Assembly: GCF_029784165.1 (NCBI RefSeq)
Contig: NC_073695.1
Span: forward strand, 96,949,485-97,013,484
From: Wyeomyia smithii
Lineage: Eukaryota; Arthropoda; Insecta; Diptera; Culicidae
DNA: 64,000 nucleotides
Direction of reading: 5' to 3'
Each line of letters starts with the position of its first letter. Positions within the stretch are counted from its first letter, which is position 1. The notes beneath the pieces were generated by a model. It had not been told where the DNA came from, did not search any database, and saw only the letters and a list, made by a program, of their open reading frames with translations. Positions 12,631 through 22,380 of this stretch are shown here, one piece after another. A program made the position numbers and the translations under genes.

Positions 12631-13563
12631 CCGTAAACTGGGGTGACTTTGATCACCGGGGTGACTTTGATCACTGTACCTCTTTTTTGAAAATGTGGTA
12701 AAAAATCGCTCGTAGTGCTCGGGATTTGTCGTAATTTTCACTGATTGTGTAGATATATGTCTGCATTGCTACTATTCATGCATTTCCTACTATTTGAAGA
12801 GTGTTTTTCATGCTAAAATATTAATTGAAAATAAAGTGTATTTTTGGCGATTTTTGTTGCATACAAACAATCGATTCAAGCAGATTCAAAACAACAAGAT
12901 GCAATTTGTAAAGCTATTTTATTTTGTGCCCAGATTTGTTCTTAAGATGAACAAATATTATAACAATGCATTTCATTGTTATTTTTGCAAGTTTTTCCTC
13001 GAAGGCAATGTTTAGTCCCCATAATCTCCACAGCGTATTACATATATCTTCTTAACAAAAACCTAAGACGTGAAGTAACGTGCAAATTCGGACAATTGCA
13101 TAAGTCATATTCCACGTGGACTAGTTTTTGATGATTTTAGACCACCTTCCCTCTCAGTGGATAATCATTCATTTATATTCTAAAAATTATGTATGAATCT
13201 TGGACATTCGCCCACATAAACTGTCCACGTAGAATGTGAATGGCCCCCAAATTGCTTTCCATATTTATAAACTCGTCTAAGTCGTTTTAATATAGTGAAT
13301 TTAGTGAAAGTAGCAAAGTGTTACTCCAAATTTATCAAAATAATGAAGTGATCAAAGTCACCCCGGAATGATGATTGGTGTAAAATTTTTAGAGCATACT
13401 TAAAAACAGCAAAATTGTTGCTAAGCTTCTGAAATAGTGATTGAATCTTTCTCAATGCATGCCAGTACTTATTTTAAAAATGTTAAACAATATTTTTTTC
13501 AGTATATTCTGAAAATATTTAAGATACAATCAAAAAAGTGATCAAAGTCACCCCAGTTTACGG
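12631..13563. mobile_element. Inner MITE with CCGTAAACTGGGGTGACT ends
   Basis: Perfect terminal inverted repeats of at least 26 bp (12631-12656 and 13538-13563), flanked by TA on both sides, with one further matching base outside. The string GGGGTGACTTTGATCAC is repeated in direct orientation just inside the left end (12658-12674), and in inverted orientation at ~13350-13365. These act as subterminal repeats. The central 73-codon frame at 12794-13015 has no recognised motif. Size 933 bp; a non-autonomous Tc1/mariner-type MITE. Confidence 0.85.
13105..13239. mobile_element. Small hairpin MITE, 'ATTCCACGTGGAC' type
   Basis: TCATATTCCACGTGGAC (13105-13121) pairs with GTCCACGTAGAATGTGA (13223-13239) with two differences. 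The right arm continues into 'atggccccc'. A related arm ('ggtccacgtggaatgtagatggcccc') is present near 21915-21945. It sits inside the inner MITE. Confidence 0.6.
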
Positions 13564-14109
13564 TACCTTGATGAATTTTACCGAAATTTTCGTAATAATT
13601 GGACAGTTTAAATTTCAGAGTAGTTCGGCGAAACATTACCGAGAATCACGTTGAAGTTTGACAGGTTTTGCTTTTTGCTTTTACAGAATCTCGGTGTTTT
13701 GATGTATTACCGAGATTTTTACCGAGATCTCAGCTGTTGAAATCTCGGTAATTTATTTTACCGTACTCGGTGATAATATCTAAGTGTGTACAAGTCTTTA
13801 GTGACGTGTTTCAGAGAGAACTTTTTATTAATTTTCGCAACCCTGTCGACGAATAGCAGTGGCAACTTTTCGTTATTGGATATAACTCTCCAAACCATCC
13901 CAGCTGAAGCATTCTGGAATTATTCTACTCCTCTTTCATCGGCTGGAATGTCATGAAGATATGCTCCCTGCACACGATGATTCTGCTTGTTCAAAACAAG
14001 GTACACAAATTTTCATCTTAAAAAGTTATGCTGGCAATCCTGTTGGCAATATTTTTGCAGAAAACTCCGTGAATCTTGTGTCTCTTGAAAGGTCCGTATT
14101 TGTAATTTT

Positions 14110-15160
14110 TGCGTAATGTTATGACACCATATTCATTTTACGAACCATTTTCCTTGCCGACCGGGCTGAATTTCACCGGATACATTTTATAGTTCTGTGA
14201 TATTAATTTATTCGCTGATAACACTGTTCTGTTCATTGCAGCGAAGCATCCGCTTGATGTTGTAGCACTTCTAAACCAAGATTTAAATTATCTAGCGAAT
14301 TGGTTAAAATTCAAGCAACTGAAACTAAATATTAGTAAGACAAAGTACTTGATAACTTCTTCAGCCAACTCCAGACTAGACGTAGATATTGAAATTGATG
14401 GTGAGACGATTGATCGCGTAAATAAAATAAAGTATCATGGAGTAATTATTAATGACAGATTAACTTTCAAGTCTCACATTGATAATGTCATCAAAAAAAT
14501 GGCCAAAAATACAGCATCTTGTGCTGGTTAAAGAATGCATTGACTGTTAATAGTAAAATTCAGTTGTACAAGTCAATTATTTCACCACATATAGATTTCC
14601 GTTCATCCATTTTATTCCTGGCAAACAATACGCAAATATTGAGATTGCAACGTTTACAAAATAGAATTATGCGATTAACCCTCTAGTACACAAATTAATT
14701 TTCAGACGGACTTCGAAAAAATCACTATTAAGCCTCATAAACATTTTTAAGTTCTTATTGAAGCTTTTTAGAGGTTCGACTGAGGACCGCCTAGAGGCGG
14801 CACTGGGCACTAGAAGGTTAATTATGAAATATAATAGATACACTTCCTCAATTTTTATGCTGGACGTATTGCGATGGCTTTCTGTGAAGCAAAGAGTATA
14901 TTTTTTGACAATGGTATTTCTATTTAAAATTTTTATTATATGTTGCCTCGGTATTTGTGTGACCGGATTGATAGAGGAAGAGTTTTGTACAACACTAGAA
15001 ACGCGGAAGATGCCAGAACACCAAATTTTCGTTTTGGAAGATCACAGAACTCGCTGTTGTATAGAGGAATAAACTTTTTCAGTTCGATACCTAAAACGTG
15101 CAGCAACAATGGCAGAGTATAAACGCCTTTGTATTCCACACATAAAATCTGTTTTGTAGA
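14110..15160 (+). pseudogene. CR1/L2-like LINE fragment (RT C-terminal part), broken
   Basis: A 5'-truncated copy of a non-LTR polymerase. From ~14195 the frame reads a degenerate catalytic box (FADNTVLF in place of FADDTVLF), then the block with LKLNISKTKY and KYHGVIINDRLTFKSHIDNV. After a frameshift at ~14520 come SIISPHIDF..SILFLANNTQ and LQRLQNRIMR. The frame is then split by a TTAA-flanked MITE (14679-14817). The C-terminal block LPRYLCDRI, then YNTRNAEDARTPNFRFGRSQ, then NSLLYRGINFFSSIP follows at ~14940-15090 in a shifted frame. The block order is that of CR1/L2-type elements. No endonuclease part is present. Several frameshifts and the lost Asp show it is inactive. Confidence 0.75.
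14679..14817. mobile_element. 139-bp MITE with TTAA target duplication (piggyBac-like ends)
   Basis: TTAA lies on both sides (14675-14678 and 14818-14821). The ends are CCCTCTAGT on the left and CACTAGAAGG on the right, so one terminus starts CCC and the other ends GG, as in piggyBac-type elements. It has no coding capacity. It splits the CR1/L2 frame exactly between RIMR and the following block, so removing it would bring the two halves back together. Confidence 0.75.
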
Positions 15161-16177
15161 CAGCATAGATTTTTTTATTTATAAAGAAAATTGTAAAATT
15201 GATTTTTTTTTATTTATTTGGTACATTAAGTTATTATGTTCATTGATGATGATGGATTTTTTGTTTGAATATAGTTATATAATATTAAATAGTGTAGTAA
15301 CAAAATGAGTAAGACACATGTTAGAGTCACGCGCGCGTAGACTGACATAGACAATCTTGATATTAAGTACATCATGTTTAAACCCCTGAAATGGAAACAA
15401 AAAGCATTTCGGGTTGACAAATTGCATTTTAATTTGTAATATTTTCGAACCTAAAGATACAATGATACAAAATCTAGATTTCTACTTGAATCCATTGCAA
15501 TTTTCTTTTGAAAACAAGGGAAACATTGCCTATATCACTAACGAGTGAACTACAAACATGTGTCGCAATAAAAACAAACAAAAGGTGCGAAAAAGGCACT
15601 CAAGTGTGTGTATCACTTTCACGGCGACACTCTGTATATACAGTTAAGTTCCCGCCATTTATCAATAGATGGTGCTAGCAGAAAATTCTGGTCGATTTTG
15701 ACATATCTAAAACGTGATGAATCAAGCTGAGACATGTAATAAACAAACCGCTTTGACGCGTTAGTGGATTTATTGTAGCGTCATATACTTTAAGTTGTAT
15801 GGAAATGTTTGTATGTAATCGTCATTGCGGGAAGTGTTACTGTTCTCATTTTATTCAAAGAAACGCATCGAGAGTTGAAAAAAGTTCACGGAAATGCTGC
15901 TCTATGCGAAGCAATGTTCCGTGGTATGTTCCGTCGCCTTGAGAACGGTAATTTCAACATGTCCGCGATAGTGAAGGAAAGCGAAAAACCTTCTAAATCG
16001 CTGAATTGAAGAAATTGCTCGATGAGGATCCATTAAAACGCATTAACAGCTTCCTCTGGTATTAGAATTTGCTGGGATCAGCTCGTGGACTTCAAATTGT
16101 GAGTTGACTACCTGAAAGGAGTGTCAAACTAGGTCCGGCTCTCACAAGTTCCTATTTCACGCCTATTTTTTCACGCT

Positions 16178-16545
16178 ATTTGTCTTAGAAATGCATGAAA
16201 CGTCGAGATTTGGTGTTAACCGGAAAAAAAATCAACTTTCTAGGCCTTAGAAATCTTTCGAGCTTGGGGCCAATGGCATATTCATAAAAAAAAAATTAAC
16301 TTTCGAATTTCGTTTAGCGGTAGGACTCAAATGTTTCGTCTTCTCGAATAGAGTCCCCATGTCAAATTTCAGCTCGATCGGACATCAGAAAAATTTGTCC
16401 CAAAGCGGTCAAAGTTTCAACTTTTTGACCGATGAAAATAATGCACAGGTAGTAAGTAGTTCATGAAATTGTCGATTTTGATTGTTTTTGGATGCCAAAT
16501 GTGTTAGAAATGGATGAAACGTCGAGGTTTGGAGTTATCGGTGTT
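16178..16545. repeat. Imperfect direct repeat, ~43 bp, spaced 320 bp
   Basis: The phrase 'ttagaaatgcatgaaacgtc' plus following bases at 16184-16222 recurs at 16503-16543 as 'ttagaaatggatgaaacgtc'. The sequence between contains no coding motif. It lies between the mariner N-half and the RTE-like remnant and may mark another old insertion. Confidence 0.5.
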
Positions 16546-16869
16546 CATCTTTATGCATCATTTCATTTGTGTTCATTTTATACATCCCATTGGCACTCTA
16601 CTGGGCAATGTTGTCAATCCGAAAACAGCCGAGTGAGAAGGTGCGACGCGTTCATTTGCGCATTAACCATATTTTGCTGGTAGAGGAAATACTTCGCCAA
16701 CCCGAGCGTCTGTCAACCAAGATGTTGCGGCTCAAAACAGTGTCTGTTCAATATGCTGCTCTGAACTGATCAACGACCTGGTACCAGTGTGGGACTCTAA
16801 ACAAAGCTGTCACGGTGGGCCTCCGGTGACACATGGGGTTGGTTCAGGCCTTTCAAGCTTGTCGTAAAA

Positions 16870-18745
16870 ATTATCAGTACAAGAAGCAAACAATGTAAAT
16901 ACAGACTGAAACAATCGGCATAAATTCAGGCAACGAAGACGGACTACCGATTAGAAACTCAGATCATGGAACTGCAGGCCCCTTGATTTTGGAAAGTATT
17001 CTTTCCGACTTATTGAGGGTCCCCAAGTTCGACATTGTAGCGCTGTAGAAGGTATGGTTGAAGGAAGTATCAGTACATTCCTATAGAAATGGTACTGCCT
17101 GGGCGCAGCTTTCATTGTGATGGGCAAAATGCAGAAGCGCGTGAATGGATGGACGCCAATCGACAACAGAATGTGCAAGTTGAGAATTAAAGACCGTTCA
17201 TTCAACGTTTACATCATTCCGGTGCAGAACCCTCACCTAGGATGTAACGATGAAAACAAGGACGCCTTTACGCACAGCTGGAGCGTGCAAACAATAGCTG
17301 CACAAACATGACAAAATTTTTATCGGAAACAAAAATTTTTATCGGAAATCTCAACGCTAAGGTCGGCCTAGAGGAGGATTTAAGACCGGTTATTGAAAAG
17401 CTCAGCGCATACCAGCTCACAAACGAAAACGTTCTCCGACTCATTGCCTTCACCGCCTCCAAGAGTACAGCCGTACGTAGTACCTACTAGTAGCATGTAC
17501 TCCCATATCGGTACACCACAGAAAGGACCGAATCGTAAACCAATTGTGTTTAGATTTACGAAAGGATCTACACCCGAGCCTATCGTGACGTAAACGTCGA
17601 TTCTGACGGTCAAAATACGCCGAAGACTTTCGGTTGTCGACAACCGCATCTACCGTCGCCCGCCACGATTTGATCCAAAGCTACCTGAACTCCCCGAAGT
17701 CGTCATTGAGTACGTGCAAAGCCTTGAGACAGCGTTACCGGATGAGGCAGAGCTCATCGAAGCCCCTCTAGAAAACTGCGGAAGCTACTATTGGGTTCAT
17801 CAAGACGAATCGACATAACGCCTAGTTCGAGGATACTTTTTCAGACGACTCTTAACGACTTAACGAAGGATGTAGCACGGGCATTTCTACATTTTTTCCG
17901 GGACAAAAGGACATGGAGCAGCTGAATTGTTCTCATTCATCCCGCGTAGCCAGGCTTCGTGCTGCGAACCGAAATGTGCCGGGATAAGGAAGAAGAAAGC
18001 TTGACGAATAAACGTGAGGTGACCGACATTGCACTCGAAAGTATTATGAACCATGCGAACTTCAACATATGTTGCAAAATCTTCAATAAAACCCGCCACT
18101 TCATCTGCTTTGCTGACGATGTGGAGCTTGTCGAAAGGACGTTCCAGGCGGCTGCTTAACAGTACACGGAACTGAAACGTGAAGCAAAAGAGGTTGGATT
18201 GAAGGTGAATTCGTCGAATACCGATTATTATCTAGCAGGGAGAACCTAGGGATGAAGATGAGTTCGAGGTGGTTGATGAATTTTTGTACCTCGGATCCGA
18301 CAACAAATGCAGCTAAGGAATCTGTAAACCTATCGTAACGGAAGTCGTGCCTACTCCGGATTCACAAGACTTCGATGGTCTGGTAAATTTCGCCTCCGTA
18401 CAATTTACCAGACGCCTGTAAAACCCAGACAAGAAACATGGGCAAAGCTCTAGAACGTGAAGAATGAATCACGAGTTGGCGCAGCTCTACGGCGAACCCA
18501 GAATCCTGAAATTCGTAGAGTACAATGGGCGGGACATATTGTGAGAATGCCAGACAACAATTCCGCAAAAATGGTGTTCGTCTTGAGTCCGGCCGGCATT
18601 AGACGTATAGGAGCGCACCGAGCTGTATGGTTGGACCAAGAAGAGTAAGTAAGAAGAGTGGATCCCAAATTGAAACTGGAGATAAGCTGCCATGGACCGA
18701 GTTTGTTGGCGTTACATTGTGGCGCAGGTTAAATTCTGAAGAGTG
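16870..18745 (+). pseudogene. RTE-type LINE relic (endonuclease and RT), heavily degraded
   Basis: RTE elements encode one protein with an AP endonuclease and a reverse transcriptase. Here ~16950-17045 carries a degenerate LGTWN block and VPKFDIVAL (usually ..DIVALQE). KMQKRVNGWTPIDNRMCKLR follows at ~17120-17185, and IGNLNAKVG (normally GDFNAKVG) with VIEKLSAYQLTNEN follows at 17340-17430. The RT part keeps CFADDVELV (~18110-18135), QYTELKREAKEVGLKVN, then AQLYGEP-like and GHIVRMPDNN, then a WLDQEE block near 18630. The relic ends with DRVCWRYIVAQVKF and a stop at ~18737, followed by a short A-rich tail. Many frameshifts and stops are present. It is inserted in the mariner relic. Confidence 0.75.
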
Positions 18746-19190
18746 TTTCATTAAAAAAGGAAGTAAGTAGGTTTCAGGCCGGAGCTGTTACGAGCTGTTG
18801 AAACCAAACAAATCCCATCACTGGAAATCGGTATCGACTTCAGTTAATGTGATTAACCTTAGCAATGAGCGAAAAACGGTCTTAGAGACACGAAAACATG
18901 ATTCTACTGCATGACAACGCTTGACCTCATACAGCAAAAGTCGTTAAAAATTATATAGAAATTTCAGGTATTGCGCCATACAATTATAACTTGTTTCGTT
19001 AGATGGCACATGGTCTGGCTGATTAGCAGTTCTTCTCATATGAAGACAACGAAAATGGCTTGATTCATAGACAGTCTCAAAAGACTATCATCGTAACGGT
19101 AGTCGAGCTTTGCCTGAAAGATAGGTAAGCTAGTAGCTTGAGTAGCTAGCGATGGACAATATTTCGAATGGTTGCAAAATAAAATTGCAT

Positions 19191-21949
19191 TTTTAACATA
19201 TTCGTAACGTCCATCTTTTGTTAAATTGTGGAAGTATGTTCAATAAATCTAACCATGTAACCCACATAAAATTCCATTAACTTAAATTTTCTATGAGATT
19301 TTTTGGACACATTTTGATTCGTCATATAAAATCTAAATATCAATAAAACCGCTGCATGTTATAGAAGACTTAGCAAATGAAATCATTGAAACATTAATAT
19401 CCCTTTTTTTTCATTTTAACATTCATTATTGTATGCCAGCTGAGTTATTGATTCCTTCAGTTTTCTCACGCACTCCCTACTTGTGTAAGTTTAGCTAAAG
19501 TATATTTGATATTTTCATCGCATTAGGAGCCATTCTGAACCTATTTAGGGGGGATTTTTGAGGTTACGTTGTGAGACGCTTATGGGGCATGTTTTGATTA
19601 CGGACAAAAAACACATCAGAAGACAAAACAATCCATGGCGCAACAAAAAAAATAGGCGTCCATTTTTTCTAACAGCAATGTTGCCCAGTAACAAAATTTA
19701 AAAACAAATTATTGGAAAAATTGGATGTTGCTCATTCACATGCTAAACAATGCAGTGACTTGTTAATTCAAGGTACATTCTTTGCCCGAAGAAACAAAAG
19801 ACTATTGGTATAACCTGAACCTGAACCACACCTGAACAAGTTTCAAACGTCGAACAATTTTAGTTAAAAATTTTCAGCTGAAATTACACCAGTCCCCTTT
19901 CCACAGTTCTCCGCATAACCGATCGATTCGCGATATGCTTGAAGTGCTTTCATTCGTGACACATTACATACTCAAGCACTTTGCAGCACCCAAAAGTTGA
20001 CCTTCTTCGAACTATTGTGTGACAGAGAAGTGAGACAAAATTAGTGAAGAAGCTTTCTATCAAACCAATTATTCGATTGAATTTCACAAGGGTTGTGAGG
20101 CAGTCGCGATGAAAGCTCTCGTGAAGTGCGACACTACCCGGTGTTACCTAATTAGCTGTAATGGATAGTGTAATGAATGAATTTACGGCCCTTTAAGTTG
20201 CACAGTTAATTCGAAATCAGCGCGTGTGAGAAATTGAATCCGGGCGTGTGGGGGTAATTGTCGCTTAATAATAAATTGTTTCGCTGTAATCGTGGCACTG
20301 CGCTTGCACAGAGTATTCCCAATTAATCCACCTGACGATGAAATATACTCGTAAAATCAATCTCGTAACTTTGCATTGAGTAGATAGCAGAAAATTATTT
20401 ATAATTTAATTTGTGCTATGAAACATAATTTATTCCAAATGCCGCATACATGTTCTTCAATAATAATGAAAATGGTTTCAATTAAAATCTCTATCTCGTA
20501 GGTAATAATGATTATTAAAATATAATAATGAGAAACCATAATTTTTTTAAAAAAAGAAAAAAGTTTCGAAACGTTGTTTTCATTCTGATTTTTTTTTTGT
20601 TCTCAAGATTACACTACCTTATAGGAGAATAACTCTTGTGGTCGTTCCACTGGACATTAAAATGGATGCTCCCGAAGAAATAGAAAAACTTAATTTATGC
20701 AATCAAAGCAATCACGATTGCCAGACAAGGGCACAGTGTTCTGCATTAAAATCTCTCTCTCTCTCTCTCAACCATTTCTTCGGATAGTTGAATCGAATAC
20801 AAATATTTCTCCAACTTATACCATTGTCAATTAAACTCGGTACCGACCTGAATGTTTTTTTTTTGAGCGTAGCATTCTACGAATCTATTCATCATTTTAA
20901 TGGAACTCTATGTCAGTTGAGTGCTTCCTGGAAAAAGCATTCAGCGAAACGGGATAGCAAAATGCAAGTAAGTTATTTATTCAAATAATCCAACAAAAAC
21001 TGCTGCACTTTCTTTGGTTCCCAGAGGTGGACTTTGTTGGTACAACTTTACATTTGTCGATACACCTTGGAATCACTAGGAAAAGACCAGCTCGTGAAAG
21101 GATACTTCTGCTGGAGCCACTGCTTTTTGACAATAATGATGTTACCTACATTCTCTTCAAACCTGTGAAGACTGTGGTGAAAGGTTTTGCGCCAAAACGA
21201 TGCTCGTTGAATCCAAATTGCTTGCGATCATCCCACAGCTCACTGTGTTTGCTTGCCTTTGCTTGTGTATGTTTTCACAAGCGCACAAATAACCAGTCTC
21301 ACAGTGTATGCATGGAACCTTCTCCCAAGAACGGGGTGTTCAGTGTTCCAATCACGTTCCCTCGACGCATAGCTCCTGGTTATGCACCGTAAAGGGGGGT
21401 GGGGGTCAAGGGGAAGAGAAGTAGTTGAATTCCACACTATCGCCATTGCTATCAGCATGGATGACTGGTGCAAAGTATATATTCTGGTTGCTAGTTCTAA
21501 TGTTTGAATTTAAAGGTGTGCAGTGATTTAAATGTGAAAACTGGAAACTGATTTGGAGAAATCTCATAGAAATTCGCTTTCTAAGCAGTTTTACGCAGTT
21601 TCAGAAATTTACAAGATTTTTAGCGAATTTCTCAGAAGAGTAGTTTCTACGAGAAGCGTTCGCAAAAAAAAATTCATATTAAATTTATTTATTCACTGTG
21701 ACAATTTTATTATTAAAACTAAATTTCACAATATTCACTGATCTCACGTATCCTTTTCATTGTTGATTTTCGTCTTGAATAGAAAAACTTTCAAGATTAG
21801 AAAATTATACTTAAATTATGGCAACAATGCCCACGGTCCATATAAAATTTTCAGAATTTATATGAGCAGTTGTCCACGGAGGGGGAGGGGGGAGTCAAAA
21901 ACGTTAAAAATCGGTCCACGTGGAATGTAGATGGCCCCTTAGCGGAGAA
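19191..21949. other. Presumed intron, no gene recognised; (CT)n at 20753-20769
   Basis: Mostly unique-looking AT-rich DNA. It includes a short CT tract (20753-20769). A 121-codon plus frame at 21027-21392 has no domain I recognise, no clear splice sites, and no codon pattern stronger than chance. Arms of a 'tccacgtggaatgt' type small repeat lie at about 21840-21945. Confidence 0.4.
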
Positions 21950-22380
21950 CCGGTGGAAACTATGGTCGTATGCTGACTAGGAAGGAGGTCGTACGCGGCT
22001 GTGTCCCCATATTAGGGGCGGCGTACAACAGCGTCTGACCTGGAGCGGGTGGCTGAATTATGGAATGATGTATCCCGCCAGCTACACCTAAGATGGAATT
22101 TGGGTACTTGGACCGTCCGATCTCTCAATGAACCGGCGCGGGTTGGCTTGCTCGCTCGAAAACTACAGCGACAAAGAGTCAAAATCGCAGCGACTTCAGG
22201 AGGTTCGGTGGTCAAATTCCGGAAAAAGGGAATTCCGTGCAGTAGACCCTATAGCACACACTTCATTCAAGTACCACATCTACTACAGTGGCGGCAACGC
22301 AGCGTAACGAGGTGTCGATTTTGTAGTGCTGGGAAATCAGAAAACAAGAGTCATCCGGTGGAGGCTCGTAGATGACCGTA
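21950..22380 (+). pseudogene. RTE-type LINE 5' fragment (endonuclease N-terminus)
   Basis: A leader of ~140 bp precedes LGTWTVRSLNEPARVGLLAR (from ~22097), the start of an RTE-like AP endonuclease. One frameshift at ~22195 is needed to read on into QEVRWSNSGKREF, then AVDPIAHTSFKYHIYYSGG, one stop, and VVLGNQKTRVIRW. The RT half is absent, so this is a 3'-truncated or deleted copy. It is a different copy from the one at 16.9-18.7 kb, with clearly less decay. Confidence 0.75.

Larger units (their letters stand above)
11935..13788. mobile_element. TA-flanked MITE nested in the Tc1/mariner relic
   Basis: Short terminal repeats CACACTTA (11935) and TAAGTGTG (ending 13788), each flanked by TA, bound this unit. 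Both arms are rich in repeated 'CGGTAA/TTACCG' and 'ACCGAGAT' motifs in opposite orientation (12.0-12.2 and 13.57-13.76 kb), giving a long imperfect subterminal inverted repeat. It lacks coding capacity. It interrupts the transposase frame on both sides, so it inserted after that gene arrived. It contains another element at 12631-13563. Confidence 0.7.
11700..14020 (-). pseudogene. Tc1/mariner-type transposase relic, interrupted
   Basis: Read on the minus strand, 13897 down to 13791 encodes a stretch beginning MVWRVISNNEKLPLLFVDR followed by a lysine-rich segment. This matches the central part of Tc1/mariner transposases (typically MVWG.S.NGK.PL.FVD). The frame is then cut by the 1.85-kb insertion 11935-13788. 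It resumes at ~11932 with a degenerate 'FQQ.SAPAH' equivalent (read as SAPAHKTLVFQKW) and, near 11815, WPASSPGLNPLNFSTWWH, the block around the last catalytic acid. The expected Asp in SPDLNP is Gly here. Frameshifts and lost catalytic residues make it a dead gene. The N-terminal part was not found. Confidence 0.75.
11473..15634 (-). mobile_element. Tc1/mariner-superfamily relic enlarged by nested insertions
   Basis: The left end CAGGGTGTCACCGTGAAAG (11473) and its reverse complement with two differences (ending CACTCTG at 15634) form about 29-bp terminal inverted repeats. Both ends are flanked by TA (11471-11472 and 15635-15636), the target duplication of Tc1/mariner elements. Transposase remnants are on the minus strand at 11.7-11.93 and 13.79-14.02 kb. 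The 4.1-kb size is explained by later insertions: a TA-flanked MITE (11935-13788), itself containing two more elements, and a CR1/L2-like LINE fragment (14.1-15.16 kb) that contains a TTAA-flanked MITE. Confidence 0.8.
15809..19180 (+). pseudogene. mariner transposase, two halves, degraded
   Basis: The transposase would cut and paste the element at TA sites. The first half (15809-16006) reads FKETHRELKKVHGNAALCE followed by FRRLENGNFNM, matching the DNA-binding N-terminus of mariner transposases. A trace of the next block (LLDEDP) is at ~16015-16035. The second half starts at ~18785 with CYELLKPNKSHHW-type sequence (the YYELLKP block). It then has the LLHDNA.PHTAK block containing the second catalytic Asp (~18900-18945), MAHGLAD (~19005), and finally a degenerate LPER...VASDGQYFE terminus (~19112-19170). 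Stops and frameshifts are frequent in the second half. The central block with the first catalytic Asp is missing, replaced by inserted DNA. Confidence 0.78.
15637..19190 (+). mobile_element. mariner relic split by an RTE-like LINE
   Basis: Mariner transposase N-terminal sequence at 15.82-16.06 kb and C-terminal sequence at 18.77-19.18 kb are on the same strand and in order. About 2.7 kb of unrelated sequence, mostly an RTE-like LINE remnant, lies between them. The left part begins directly beside the right end of the preceding Tc1/mariner relic. Terminal repeats were not resolved, so the outer edges are approximate. Confidence 0.7.

Noticed and set aside
21027..21392. 121-codon plus-strand frame as a candidate gene
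   Set aside because: No recognisable domain, no splice sites or promoter signals, and a composition like the surrounding intron.
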